From positions 78,707,955 to 78,771,954 of the forward strand of contig NW_026262581.1 of the NCBI RefSeq assembly GCF_021869535.1: 64,000 nucleotides of DNA, read 5' to 3'. Below the pieces are notes generated by a model. That model did not search any database. It was not told the origin of the DNA and saw only the letters and a program-made list of their open reading frames with translations. Made by a program: the position numbers and the translations under genes. This stretch comes from Mytilus californianus (taxonomy: Eukaryota > Mollusca > Bivalvia > Mytilida > Mytilidae). Below, in pieces: positions 35,820 to 46,540 of this stretch (the first letter of the stretch is position 1; every line of letters begins with the position of its first letter).

Positions 35820-36995
35820 TTAATCAGTTTAATAAAGCGTTTATCACAGTTTAGTTTTGATCTGAGACTATATATATCGCAGTGTTCTAAATTAGCTGTT
35901 GACTCTGGTGTCCCTCAGGGAACAGTATTAGGGCCAACATTATTTTTGCTATTTATTAATGACTTACCAGAACATGTAACTTGCAATGCAAGACTTTTTG
36001 CAGATGACTGCTTATTGTATAGAAATGTAAATAATAATTCTGATGCACAATTACTTCAAAAAGATTTATCTAGTTTAGTACAATGGGAAGAGGACTGGCA
36101 AATGAATTTTAATCCTGAAAAATGTTACGTAATACATATCTTTAAAAAATTTATCCCTTTTGATTATACATTGCACAATCATGTTTTAGAATCAGTAAAA
36201 GATAGTAAATATTTAGGCGTAACTATAAGCCATGATCTTGACTGGGGAACACACATAAACAATATTACCTGTAAGGCAAATAAAATCTTAGGTTTTCTTC
36301 GTAGAAACTTAAAAAACTGCTCACGTAAGGTTAAAAACCTAACGTACACATCACTTGTCCGTCCAGTCGTCGAATAGTCGAATACCCTCCCCCCCTGTCT
36401 GGGATCCATACAAAAAGCAACACATCACTCAGGTTGAGCAGATACAGCGTAAGGCAGCCAGATTTGTCTATAGCGATTATAAAGACAGAACACCTGGAGC
36501 AGTCTCCAACTTGATAAATTCTTTGGAATGGGAAAGTTTACAAATTAGAAGAAAAAAAGGCTAGAGTAACTATGCTATATATATAATTAATTGGGTGTTA
36601 GTTGAAGTTCCAAAGGACAATTTAACAAAATCTGATAGACGTATTAGTGGGAAACATAAATTTAGGCAAATAGCAACCAAATAAAGATTTCTACAAATTT
36701 TCATTCTACCCTCACACTATTTCTGATTGGAATTCACTACCTGAAGCAATAGGCATGTCTGACACCCTGGAATCCTTCAAAAGTGGCATATCCACTCTAG
36801 CATTTGAAGGACCCACAACAACTTGTTAAACTACCAAGCCACTGTACATAATGTATATATGTTATTGTAACTATTTTTCTTTATTATATTAATTTTAATT
36901 AAGTCCATATGTACATAGCACACAAGTTCCGGGAAGTTTTACACTCCTACCTAGGAGTCTACTCCCGTATTCGGAAGAAGAAGAAGAAGAAGTGT
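35820..36995 (+). pseudogene. 5'-truncated non-LTR retrotransposon (LINE), reverse transcriptase C-terminal half
   Basis: Shows the RT signatures SGVPQGTVLGP (block with QG), LLFINDLPEHV and the catalytic LFADDCLLY, then YLGVTISHDLDW and a C-terminal WNSLPEAIGM / FKSGIS-like tail ending near 36830. Broken by a stop after about residue 143 of the main frame (near 36377) and further frameshifts. The 3' UTR ends in a (GAA)n run at 36977-36992, like CR1/Jockey/L2-type LINEs with microsatellite tails. The 5' end, with endonuclease, is missing. Inactive. Confidence 0.88.
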
Positions 36996-36999
36996 AACT

Positions 37000-37640
37000 C
37001 TCAGTTTTGATATACGAATACAAAAGTTTTATTTAGATTCGGTATAGTTACAAAACTACATAGGCGGATCCATGGGGGGTGGGGGCGGCCCGCCTCCCTT
37101 TCGTGGCAAACTAAAAATAGAGAAGCACACATAAAAGTAAGCACAATACAAGCATGGCGAAGCAAATTATTATATTATGATACTGAGACTACTATAACAC
37201 ATAGTTATATTAGTCTCCGAATGATGCAATGATTTTACTGGAATCTGTGACATAATATATTGAGTCTACTAGTCCCAGCTGGAATCATATTAATCAAGTT
37301 ATTTATTGGTGTAAAATCCAAATACTAAATTATTACCAAGACATACAAATGACAATATTTACAAACATACATAATTCGAAGTTAACAAACATTCTTATTA
37401 TCAGTAGTCCATTACTAGGGCTCTAGTAATCTAGTAATGGACTTCTGATATTATATAAGTATATCATATATTTAGATATTTTGGAGGAGATGATACTATT
37501 TTGAATTTGAAATAAAAGTACGATATTCTTAATGAGATTGTTACGATAATAACAACACAAATATATGTGTGTTTTTCTATGTTGTGATGTTATACTATTG
37601 TTTTAGAAAAAGGAGAAGGTTTGGTACCATTAAAACGTTT
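37000..37640. other. Gene-free stretch with a 13-bp hairpin
   Basis: 'agtccattactag' (37406-37418) and 'ctagtaatggact' (37431-37443) form a perfect 13-bp stem with a 12-nt loop. Nothing else recognised. Confidence 0.5.
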
Positions 37641-37945
37641 AATCCCGCTGCAAATGTTTGCACCTGTCCTAAGTCAGGAATCTGATTACAGTAGTTGTCG
37701 TCTGTTTATGTGGTTCATGCGTGTTTCTCGTTTCTCGTTTTTGTATAGATTAGACCGTTGGTTCTTCCGTTTGAATGGTTTTACACTAGTAATTTTTTGG
37801 GGCCCTTTATAGCTTGCTGTTCGGTGTGAGCCAATGCTCCGTATTGAAGGCCGTACCTTGACCTATAATGGTTTACTTTTATAAATTGTAACTTGGATGG
37901 AGAGTTGTCTCATTGGCACTCATACCACATCTTCCTATATCTAAA
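37640..37945 (+). repeat. Dispersed repeat, copy 1 of a ~290-bp pair
   Basis: 'ccgctgcaaatgtttgcacc', 'tagattagaccgttggttc', 'gaccttgacctataatggttt'-like text and the end 'tggcactcataccacatctt'. The second copy is at 44640-44925; diverged relatives sit near 2890 and 7840-8010. The 63-aa ORF inside is not a gene. Confidence 0.8.
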
Positions 37946-39130
37946 TAAAAATAATCATAAATTTATATAACAGAATTCTAGATTTTCTTGTCAACTAAGT
38001 TATTTCTAGGTACATATGAATCATTAACCCCCTTAACAATAACATAGTTTGTCATACTCGTTAAATGTAAACATAAATGTAATTTTTGTTGAAAGGTGGG
38101 ACCTAACTTTCTACTTCTTAGAAAGGTTGTTGCCTGAGTTTTTCTTTAAAAAAAATAACTGCGGGGACATAATCTGTTTTCAAAGAATAATTTACGGTGC
38201 CTTTCCAATTCAATATTTAAATTACTATTACTTAATTTTATTTAATCAAATTAGCCATCCTGTAACGGTCCACACATATCAATGAAAATAAAGTCTAATT
38301 TGTAATAAATTTTTAGTTTTCTGTACGTTCTTAGTTTGTTTCCATAAGGTTTATACATTTTGGTCATTAAAAGAGTTTAAGACTATTTTTCCAGAAATCT
38401 ATACATCTTTCAGCTAATTTATTCCCTACAGCATTTTAGAATGTATTTTGATTTTCAAATACATGATTGAATCCTATTTTTGAAAGATCATTTTTCAACT
38501 CTGTAGCAAAATCATTCTGTAAAGTATTGGTGCAGAGCCCACATATGGTGTTGTTTTTAGTACTATCACTTCACTTCCCTATTTTTTTTCGGTGGCCCCT
38601 CCCATCTTTTTGAAAATCATGGCCAACCCATCACCGTGTACATACATCAATCATAATGGGTTCGATCAAAATATATACAAACATAAAACATAACACGTAA
38701 AATATATACAAGAGGTAAAAACATTCAGTATGCCCAAGGGAGCTATTCGCTTCTACGAAGTACAGCAACCGATATTAGAGCGTCGGACAGTATGGTTTCT
38801 CATCACCAAGTATTTTATTAGTCATATCCTTATGTGTTTTGATATTTGGATATATGTTTCTGCTTAATTTATTCACGACTTTTAAAGATTAAAATCTCTA
38901 AATCGTACCGACTCTAGTATTGTTGTAAATAAAACCTTAGAGTATATCAAAACACAATTAGTGACGTTCATGACTTATAATCACTTATGTTGTAATATAA
39001 TAATCATAAGTAGCCTACGTACTAATTGGATGGTAAATATTTTGTTAGGGAGATACAGCTGAACTTTATAAAGTGTTTATGCCGCATAAAATGACACAAA
39101 AACGGAAGAATGTCCACTTAATCACGAGTA
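37946..39130. other. Gene-free stretch
   Basis: No ORF with coding character, RNA gene or clear repeat. Confidence 0.4.
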
Positions 39131-39134
39131 CCAA

Positions 39135-39146
39135 TATAAATATAAA
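39135..39146 (+). promoter_or_regulatory. Candidate TATA box (tandem TATAAA) of the secreted peptide gene
   Basis: Two adjacent TATAAA hexamers lie about 30 bp upstream of a probable start region. An open leader follows, with a consensus donor (GACG then GTAAGT) at 39195/39196. The next acceptor that could receive it is at 41792. Linking it to the 41807 gene is inference. Confidence 0.4.
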
Positions 39147-39165
39147 GAGTCACTGACATCATTTT

Positions 39166-39195
39166 GATACTTAATATTTGGAAACGTATTTGACG
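39166..39195 (+). other. Candidate non-coding 5' leader exon
   Basis: Short stretch between a TATA box at 39135 and a perfect GTAAGT donor at 39196. Intron would run to the CATACAG acceptor at 41786-41792. No transcript evidence in the sequence itself. Confidence 0.35.
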
Positions 39196-40019
39196 GTAAG
39201 TATCACTTATTGAAGTTATTTGTTTAGATGCAATTTTCAGATTTAAAAGTATTCATAAATAATTTTACTTATATGATTATATGAAAAACTTATATCTAAT
39301 GGTTTTTTGTCCTTACAAGAATTTGGTATTAATGACAGAGAGTCTCAATTAAATTCATGCCGGACATAGAACTTAGCATATATTGTATCGACACTTGTCT
39401 GTAGTCTTTCGATGTCTTTGCTTTTTTTGTGCTGTTGGGTTGTTGTCTCATTTACACATCTCCGACGTCGTCTTTTTATTCAATGATATATTTTAGTTTT
39501 TTTTTCTGATTTGCTATGTCATTTTGTTACTTTGTAATTGACGCATGTACCGGGTAACTTTATCCACAACAAGTTGGTGGTTTCGACACTCGAAGACAGT
39601 CAATCAACGGATTTGTTATAGACAGCGACATTTTTGTTCACTGAAATTTGGCGCAGTTTACTATGTTACATCTTAAATCCTTTTTAAGTTATATAATGTC
39701 GATCATTTTCAGGTTTATAAACGAGCATATAGCTTATGAAGAAAATCAAAAGTTATATGATTACGATATTTTGAATACCGTACGTGTTTGTAAGCGGCAT
39801 ATACAACAACATAATATTCTTGTTATACTATAATATATATCTGAAATTTAACTGATTATTGTGACAAGTGCGAATTTCACATTACCTTAATAATTTCGTT
39901 TTTGAAAGAAAAAATCAAGACCGTTATATACCACTAGTACATGGTCTATTAAAGTTGGAATTATGCCTTGAACTATTTTTCAGTAACTGCAAGTATCTTT
40001 TACTTCGAAACTTTGTGGT

Positions 40020-40875
40020 TTTTTATGCCCCCGCAACTGAAAGTTGGGGGGCATATTGTTTTACCCCTGTCCGTCCGTCTATCCTTCCGTCCTTTCGGCC
40101 GTCCGTCCCATTATGGGTATATAGTTGTCCAGATAACTCCTACTACAGTTTGAATGCTAGGAAGTTTTCACTTTGCTAGCTGTTTGTACATATATTGAAG
40201 GTGTGCATGTGGTCAGGGTTTTGATTTTTATTGATATTTGCTCTTTTGGGAGATAGTTGAACGTTTTCATTTTTTGGAGTATATACTTGCATAAGAGGTG
40301 CATAGGTTTCCTGGTAACTCCTCCTAGTTTGAATGCTAGGAAGTTTTCACTTTGCAGGCTTTTTGTACATATATTGAAGATGTGCATGTAGTCAGGGTTT
40401 TGATTTTTATTAATATTTGCTCTTTTCGGAGATAGTTGAACTTTGTCATTTTTTGGAGTATTAATTTACATAAGAGGTGCATAGCGTTTCCGGATAACTC
40501 CTCCTACAGTTTGAATGCTAGGAAGTTTTCACTTTGCTAACTGTTTGTACATATATTGAAGGTGTGCATGTGGTCAGGGTTTTGATTTTTATTAATATTT
40601 GCTCTTTTGGGAGATAGTTGAACTTTGTCTTTTTTGGAGTATATATACTTGCATAAGAAGTGCATAGCGTTTCTGGCCATGATAACTCCTCCTACAGTGA
40701 CCATAGACCTATGTTCTCCCATGTTCAACTTTGTTTATTTTAAGATAACACTTTACATCTACGGGGGCATTATTTGTGTCTCCCAGACACAATAATATCT
40801 CAACGAAAGTCCTACATTGCTACATTGACTTTGTTATAATACAGTTACTTCAGAGTGGAGTGCGGGGGCATCACT
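40020..40875 (+). repeat. Dispersed element with ~180-bp tandem units
   Basis: Opens 'tgcccccgcaactgaaagtt' and a GTCCGTCC-rich stretch. Then come four units with 'gaatgctaggaagttttcac', 'tgaaggtgtgcatgtggtca' and 'ttgctcttttgggagatag' (near 40150, 40330, 40515, 40690, the last truncated). Closes 'acgggggcattatttgtgtc'. Same architecture (unique head, tandem body, gcccc/ggggc ends) as the 1031 and 15540 repeats. Confidence 0.8.
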
Positions 40876-41314
40876 TTGTCTAGTTTTCATTTTTTTTTTT
40901 TGTCCAGTATTGACCAGTTTCGACGGTTTTGACTGTCTGTTTATAATGAATATATAGAATAGAATAGGGTGTTCTTGCTAATCACAGTCCAAAGCTGAGC
41001 TGAATAATTACATTGAATTTATATACAATGATTATAATGATCAGGCCTACAATGATTCTTCAAAACAATTAGTAAAAAATAAACAAATCAAAATCAAACC
41101 ATTCAAACAAAACCAGCAATAAAAACCAGCTGGTATATTATTGAATATATTAGGTACAGTATCCCAGTTCCATAATACCGACAAACTGGACCAAACCCAC
41201 ATAATGTTACCCACGGTCAGTTACATCACTGTCACGGGTTATGAGGATGGTTGAACGTTAAAAAACAAACACGTTTGACACCGCCACATATATATGTGCC
41301 TTTTCTATTAGTTA

Positions 41315-41490
41315 TCACCCCCCGGTTTTTGGTGGGGTTCGTGTTACTCAGTCTTTAGTTTTCTATGTTTTGTTTTGTATACTGCTGATTTCTGTTTTTC
41401 TTTTTCTTTTTGTCATGGCATTGTCAGTTTATTTTAGACTTATGAGTTGAATGTCCCTTTGATATCTATCGCCTCTCTTTTCTAACCCTG
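41315..41490 (+). repeat. Dispersed repeat, copy 1 (3' part)
   Basis: 'ggtttttggtggggttcgtg', 'tcatggcattgtcagttta' and 'atgagttgaatgtccctttg'. A fuller copy is at 48640-48940. Confidence 0.75.
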
Positions 41491-41806
41491 GATTATGTAG
41501 TCCAGTGGTTTTCGTCGGTTGACGTTTGTCATTATTGTTCTTCGTTTAATGTTAATAGCTTAAAAATCTGTATCTTGAACCGCTGAAAAAATCATACTCA
41601 AAGAAAGACCAAACGTATCGTATTCATCGGAGCGATTAATAGGACGATTGTCTTTATTAGTTTTAAAATGGATTCTATACGATTTTGTCTATACGATATC
41701 CCCGTTGTTATATGCCAGAACAGAACAGAGTCATAGGGTACCGTGATCTGCTACTGTAGTGTAGTAAAATCTTTTATTATTCTTAAAACATACAGGAACA
41801 AGAAGA

Positions 41807-41890
41807 ATGAAGATAACAATTGTTTTAGGAATAGTTCTCCTGGTTTTGGCATCAGATTTAGTACTGGGACGACCAGCGGAAAGACAAAAG
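41807..41890 (+). CDS. Secreted repeat peptide, coding exon 1 (signal peptide)
   Basis: ATG with hydrophobic signal sequence, ends in GRPAERQK then GTAACT donor, phase 0. A CATACAG acceptor at 41786-41792 suggests an upstream leader exon. Confidence 0.85.
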
Positions 41891-43230
41891 GTAACTGCAA
41901 CAAATATACTATTGAAAAGTTCAATCATTACAATCATAAACATCTGAGAGGAAGTCTGTGTAGTTGAAGGCGTACAAAAAGCATATTGAGAGAGAGAGAG
42001 AGATACATACATAGAAAGCAAAACAAGCACAAAAAGGCAAATATTCCATTGCATGGTTAACAAAATCGAGTTTGAACAATTTTGTTCAAAAATTTACTTT
42101 ATCATGTTGCATATGTTTAAATTATCTTGCGACTATTACTAGACTTCTTTCATTGGAATTAAGCGTTCAACTTGCATTCATGCGTTATGTGGTTTATTTC
42201 TGTACGATTTGGTTAGAAATTATAACGCCTATTTCAATCTAACTGTTATTTTTTCAGAGATGGGGTTTCTTGTCAAGAGCTCGCAATTTCTTTAATGATG
42301 TAGGAGATAAGATAAGGTAAGTTTGTTTTGTTAATGGAAAAAATAAAATTCAGAATACACGTAACGGACCTGTTGTATCTGCGTGTATTGTAAAAGGTCT
42401 CGTTTCTCGAATTTCAGCGGATATACCAAATTCTATATTACCAGCAGCATGAACATCTTCATTAATTTGGATTTTGGATAAAATACATTTTTTTTATTGT
42501 GAAACTTTGAAAGTTGTCTTTGGAAGGGTTGCCATCGTTTTCATTTTTTCAATAGATTTGCATAAATAAACATCGAATTGAAATTCAACAAAAAAAATAC
42601 AATTAATTTTAAAATTGGCATTGGAACAAATATGTAAAAGGTTGGCTGCTGCGTTTTAAAGGCTTCGAAATTATACAAAATCATCTTGTACCAAAGCGAT
42701 CTCCAGTTTCTCAAAACGTGTTTTCATAAAATTACGATATCTATAAATGTTTTTAACAGTAAACATTATTCAGAAATTTATTATTACAATCATGTTGTTA
42801 ATTATAACAAAACTATAATAAAGGTCAATGGAAATATTGGAATAGTTTTCTCATTCTGTCCCTACTGAACGGACAACATTATTTTGTTCTGAAACTTCGA
42901 TTTGTATTTTAAGGCATCAAACTAAACATTTTTTTTGGTGGTATGTCATAGAATAATGTAACCCATCCCTATACTTAAAGTGACGCCGCCGACGATGTTG
43001 GTGAATTTGCTGACGGAGTGGCAGACCGAGCCAGAGAAGGCATTGTCCATGCAGTTGGTCATCTAGAGGACTTTGGTGATAATGCAGGCGATAGATTGGC
43101 TGAAGCTGCACAGAATGCCAGAGAAGGCATTGTCCATGCAGTTGGTCATCTAGAGAACTTTGGTGATAAGGCAGGCGATAGATTGGGTGAAGCTGCACAG
43201 AATGCCAGAGATGCAATCAACAACCTATAG
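41807..43230 (+). CDS. Secreted 130-aa precursor with two 29-residue amphipathic repeats (novel family)
   Basis: Three coding exons (41807-41890, 42258-42316, 42981-43230) with GT/AG borders total 393 nt: 130 aa plus TAG. Residues 1-21 are a signal peptide (MKITIVLGIVLLVLASDLVLG). RPAERQK is closed by an Arg from exon 2, making a Lys-Arg convertase-type site before WGFLSRARNFFNDVGDKI, an amphipathic, slightly basic segment. The remainder is Ala/Gly/Asp-rich and acidic. Two near-identical 29-aa units follow (AREGIVHAVGHLEDFGDN..., about residues 64-92 and 93-121), then ARDAINNL. No cysteine, so unlike defensin, mytilin or myticin peptides. Helix and lipid-surface binding are inferred; function unknown. 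AATAAA follows 102 nt after the stop. Confidence 0.82.
42258..42316 (+). CDS. Secreted repeat peptide, coding exon 2
   Basis: Strong pyrimidine tract and TTTCAG acceptor; RWGFLSRARNFFNDVGDKI plus two bases; GTAAGT donor. Encodes the probable N-terminus of the mature peptide. Confidence 0.82.
42981..43230 (+). CDS. Secreted repeat peptide, coding exon 3 (tandem repeats and stop)
   Basis: TTAAAG acceptor; completes Ser, then DAADDVGEFADGVADR, two 87-nt repeats (43030-43116, 43117-43203; about 94% identical) and ARDAINNL with TAG. The acceptor has a modest pyrimidine tract, but phase 2 fits exon 2 exactly. Confidence 0.82.
43030..43203 (+). repeat. In-frame 87-bp coding tandem duplication
   Basis: Two 29-codon units, each starting GCCAGAGAAGGCATTGTCC; differences change Asp/Asn, Asn/Lys and Ala/Gly. 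High nucleotide identity indicates recent duplication. Confidence 0.95.
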
Positions 43231-43331
43231 ATGTTAACAATGTCAATCCATAGACAAATTTCCTGTATTTTTAACATTACATCAGTTTAATTAAGTCATT
43301 ATTGAGCATATGTTACCAGTAAACAAGAGTT

Positions 43332-43337
43332 AATAAA
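43332..43337 (+). promoter_or_regulatory. Polyadenylation signal of the secreted peptide gene
   Basis: AATAAA 102 nt after the TAG stop, followed by T-rich DNA. Confidence 0.65.
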
Positions 43338-43367
43338 TATAATACGATCAGATTGCTCTTATTTCAT

Positions 43368-43556
43368 TATATGCCTAGGCCATAGAACAATATACATTTA
43401 TTTCCCGTGTCGGAGGGAGATATGAAGATTTGTTCACCCAAGAATATTCATATTTCACGAGGGCTCTGCCCGAGGGAAATATGATTTTTCGAGGGTGAGC
43501 AAATCTTCATATCTCCCGAGGCAAAGGGAAATGAATGATTTATTCCACTGCCTATG
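43368..43556. mobile_element. Large palindrome (MITE-like) downstream of the peptide gene
   Basis: Arms 'atttatttcccgtgtcggag' ... 'ggagatatgaagatttgttc' and, inverted, 'gagcaaatcttcatatctcc' ... 'aaagggaaatgaatgattta'. A related single arm (gaatatgaagatttgttcaa) appears again near 43848-43868, so a larger composite to about 43935 is possible. Confidence 0.75.
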
Positions 43557-43929
43557 CTTTGTTTACTATCAATACATTAAATATTATTTTGCATACATTT
43601 TTTTTCTTATCCGCTTGTTTTTGTAAGTCAAACTAAACACGCCATACCCATTGATAAACAGTAAGGATCAAAATTTAATTATAAGTCTTTTTGTTTTATC
43701 GTCTGAAATAAATTTGAACATGATAATGATTTTTGCTATCGCTATTTTAAGAAGAATAAGAAGTTCAAAACGTTATATACATTAACCGCGCGTAACGTCG
43801 CACGAAGTAATCCCGACATTTCAGAGGGGAATATGATCCTCAGAATGGAATATGAAGATTTGTTCAATGACACGTGGGATAGTCTCAACCAATCAAATAT
43901 TGATTAAACTATCAATATGTTTAAACAGT

Positions 43930-44085
43930 GGAATAATACTTTTTTGTTACATAAGCAGAAAATACTTTTTTGTGACATAAGCAAAAAATACTTTTTTTAT
44001 TACATAAGCAGAAAATATGTTTTTTTTATTACATAAGCAGAAAATACGTTTTTTGTTACTTATGCATGCAGAAAATTATTTTTAT
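43930..44085 (+). repeat. Tandem repeat, unit ~30-35 bp, five copies
   Basis: Unit 'acataagcagaaaatactttttt' varying in T-run length and in one base (gttacataagcag, gtgacataagca, attacataagcag). Confidence 0.85.
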
Positions 44086-44309
44086 TGTTACATACATTTC
44101 AAATATTTTATTGGATAAAGTACATATGATAAATATGACATTGCGAAATCCAAGTGTACAACATACATGACATATACACATGACAAATAATGTAAATATA
44201 ACATAATACATAACAAGAGAAAATTAATGGCTATATATAAAACTACAAATCTAGTTTTTGTGTATAGTACTTCCATAACTTATGGTAGACCACTGACACT
44301 AAGCGTTAT

Positions 44310-44530
44310 TATGAACTTCAAAAGTTTGTCTCAAATAATTATATATTTGTTTGGCATTAGCCAAATTATTTGGATTAAGTAAATAGATTACTGAATTGAT
44401 ATCATTATCTTTAATAAAATTTTGGAAAATATTAAACTTCTCTCGAAGGTTTTGATATAGGGGACACTATAAAAGGAAGTGCACTTCATCTTCTACTTAA
44501 TCTCCGCATGATTTACAGAATCTTTCCATT
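44310..44530 (-). pseudogene. LINE C-terminal relic
   Basis: Minus-strand reading gives ERFCKSC, then (after a stop) EDEVHFLL, CPLYQNLREKFNIFQ and LNPNNLANAKQIYNYLRQTF. This is the Cys/His C-terminal segment typical of some non-LTR retrotransposon ORF2 proteins. Contains stops; the RT core is absent. Confidence 0.65.
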
Positions 44531-44639
44531 GCTTAAGTTTTTTGGTTCACTGTATCTCCCAGTTTCAATTTGCAAGTGAATGTGCATCTATTCTTTTTTT
44601 TGTGAGAAGTGATCTCTCATATTTTGATATATCAAAGCT

Positions 44640-44925
44640 ACCCGCTGCATTTGTTTGCACCTGTCCTTAGTCAGCAACGTGTTGTTCAGTGGTTGTCGTT
44701 TGTTGATGTGGTTCTTAAGTGTTTTTCGTTTCTCGTTTTTTATATAGATTAGACCGTTGGTTTTCCTGTTTGAATCGTTTTACACTATAGTCATTTTAGG
44801 GCCTTTTATAGCTTGTTGAAGACCGTACTTTGACCTATAATGGTTTACTCTTTACACATTGTGACTTGGATGAAGAGTTGTCTCATTGGCACTCATACCA
44901 CATCTTCTTATTTCTATTAGGTAAG
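44640..44925 (+). repeat. Dispersed repeat, copy 2 of the 37640 pair
   Basis: 'tgcatttgtttgcacctgtc', 'agattagaccgttggtttt', 'cctataatggtttactcttt' and end 'cactcataccacatcttc'. About 85-90% similar to copy 1 by eye. Confidence 0.8.
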
Positions 44926-44929
44926 CTTT

Positions 44930-45665
44930 TAAGTCATATGATGAGGAAATTTTACTATAAAATCGGAGTTTACCTGTGTTATTAGATTTAATATGCTCAA
45001 GTTGCATTTATAAAAGTTTTTCAATGAATCCTCAAACGCAGTATATGACACTTGAAGTGAATCCAAATTAAGTGTAAGTAATTTTTTAGTTTATATAATG
45101 ATTGCAGCCAGAAATAATAGCAAGGACCAGCAAATTGTCTTCAAGGACCACCAGGGGGAAAAAGATTTCAAGAACTATGAATTTCAACTTTTAACATTTT
45201 AAACCATATAGGTAAAAATTTACAAGAAAGGAATGTGTCAAAACGTGAAAATATAGTCTGGAAAATGATTGATTGATTATTGTTTGCATCCAGTGGCAAA
45301 TAGTTCATACATGATTAGCACGAGAGTTAAAAAATTAATACAATAGGTAGATCCGGTAAAAGGGGTCGACTGGGATGAAGGGCGGGAAATTTAAAATGCC
45401 ACTAGAAAACAAAAGACTGATATTTATCCTTTCGACAGGCCACCTACGGACCCCTCAAAGAATTGCTTCATGCTTCTTGGAGTTTTTTTTTTAAAACGTT
45501 TCGATTCTGACAGGACGTGGTTACAAATGTATACATCCCGCACAACCAAACGGACGCTCCATTTTGTCAAGGGATTTACTGCCTATCGGAAAAAAACCAA
45601 GGGATGGATGACCATATGCTTTTAGCCCAGGAACACTTAGAGTTTGAAAAATGTCATTGCCGTGT
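44930..45665. other. Gene-free stretch
   Basis: Only short fragments of dispersed repeats (for example near 45275-45330, 'cagtggcaaatagttcatac'). Nothing else recognised. Confidence 0.4.
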
Positions 45666-45668
45666 AAT

Positions 45669-45831
<163 letters not shown>

Positions 45832-46540
45832 TTTTTATTGAAATAAAGTCCAGACATTGGACTATCATCAAATGACAATTACAAATGAACATATACATAC
45901 AAGTAAACAATAAATTGAACAGAACAATTATCATCACTGATACCACGGCTGAGTTAAGTCCCTTGTAATATATATATATATGATATGCAAATTAAATGAG
46001 TTGCCAATTTTGATATATTATATATGTCTCTATTATGATTTGACTAGATTTTTTTTTATCAATAAGCAGCAGTGATTAATATATTTGAGACGTCTAAATA
46101 TCGGTGCAGCACTCTGCGTCTAATGCATTTTATTCTTCTATGAATACTGAATGCAAGACTAAATATATTTACACGTATACATTTCTATTTCAAAAAACAC
46201 ACAATTTTGATAACAGGTATAATATATAGACATTTTCACGTTAATATTGCAAGGTCTACTCTTTTTCGGACTCACCAGTCAACTGATGAATCGAGAATAG
46301 AAGTGTCGGTATACATCCCTTGTTATCCACTGTCTCGATTTTGTTTAAAGTATAATTTTACAAAGCTTCTATATTCACTATACGAGCCGTTCTTGCAGTC
46401 CAAATTTTCCCTTGAAAAGAAAAGAAATCAACGGATATGATCCTGTTGGTAAAATGCAACATTGTTACATGTCTAAGTAATAAAGTTTAATAAATCACAA
46501 TTAACAATGAAATAATTAATCACCATTTTTTCCATTTTAA

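Noticed and set aside
41731..42063. 110-aa ORF antisense to the secreted peptide exon 1 with a hydrophobic start
   Set aside because: Lies opposite a well-supported spliced gene; hydrophobicity comes from antisense of a signal peptide and a GA repeat.
42917..43216. 99-aa minus-strand ORF with repeated HSVQL/YRL motif
   Set aside because: Antisense shadow of the two coding repeats in exon 3 of the peptide gene.
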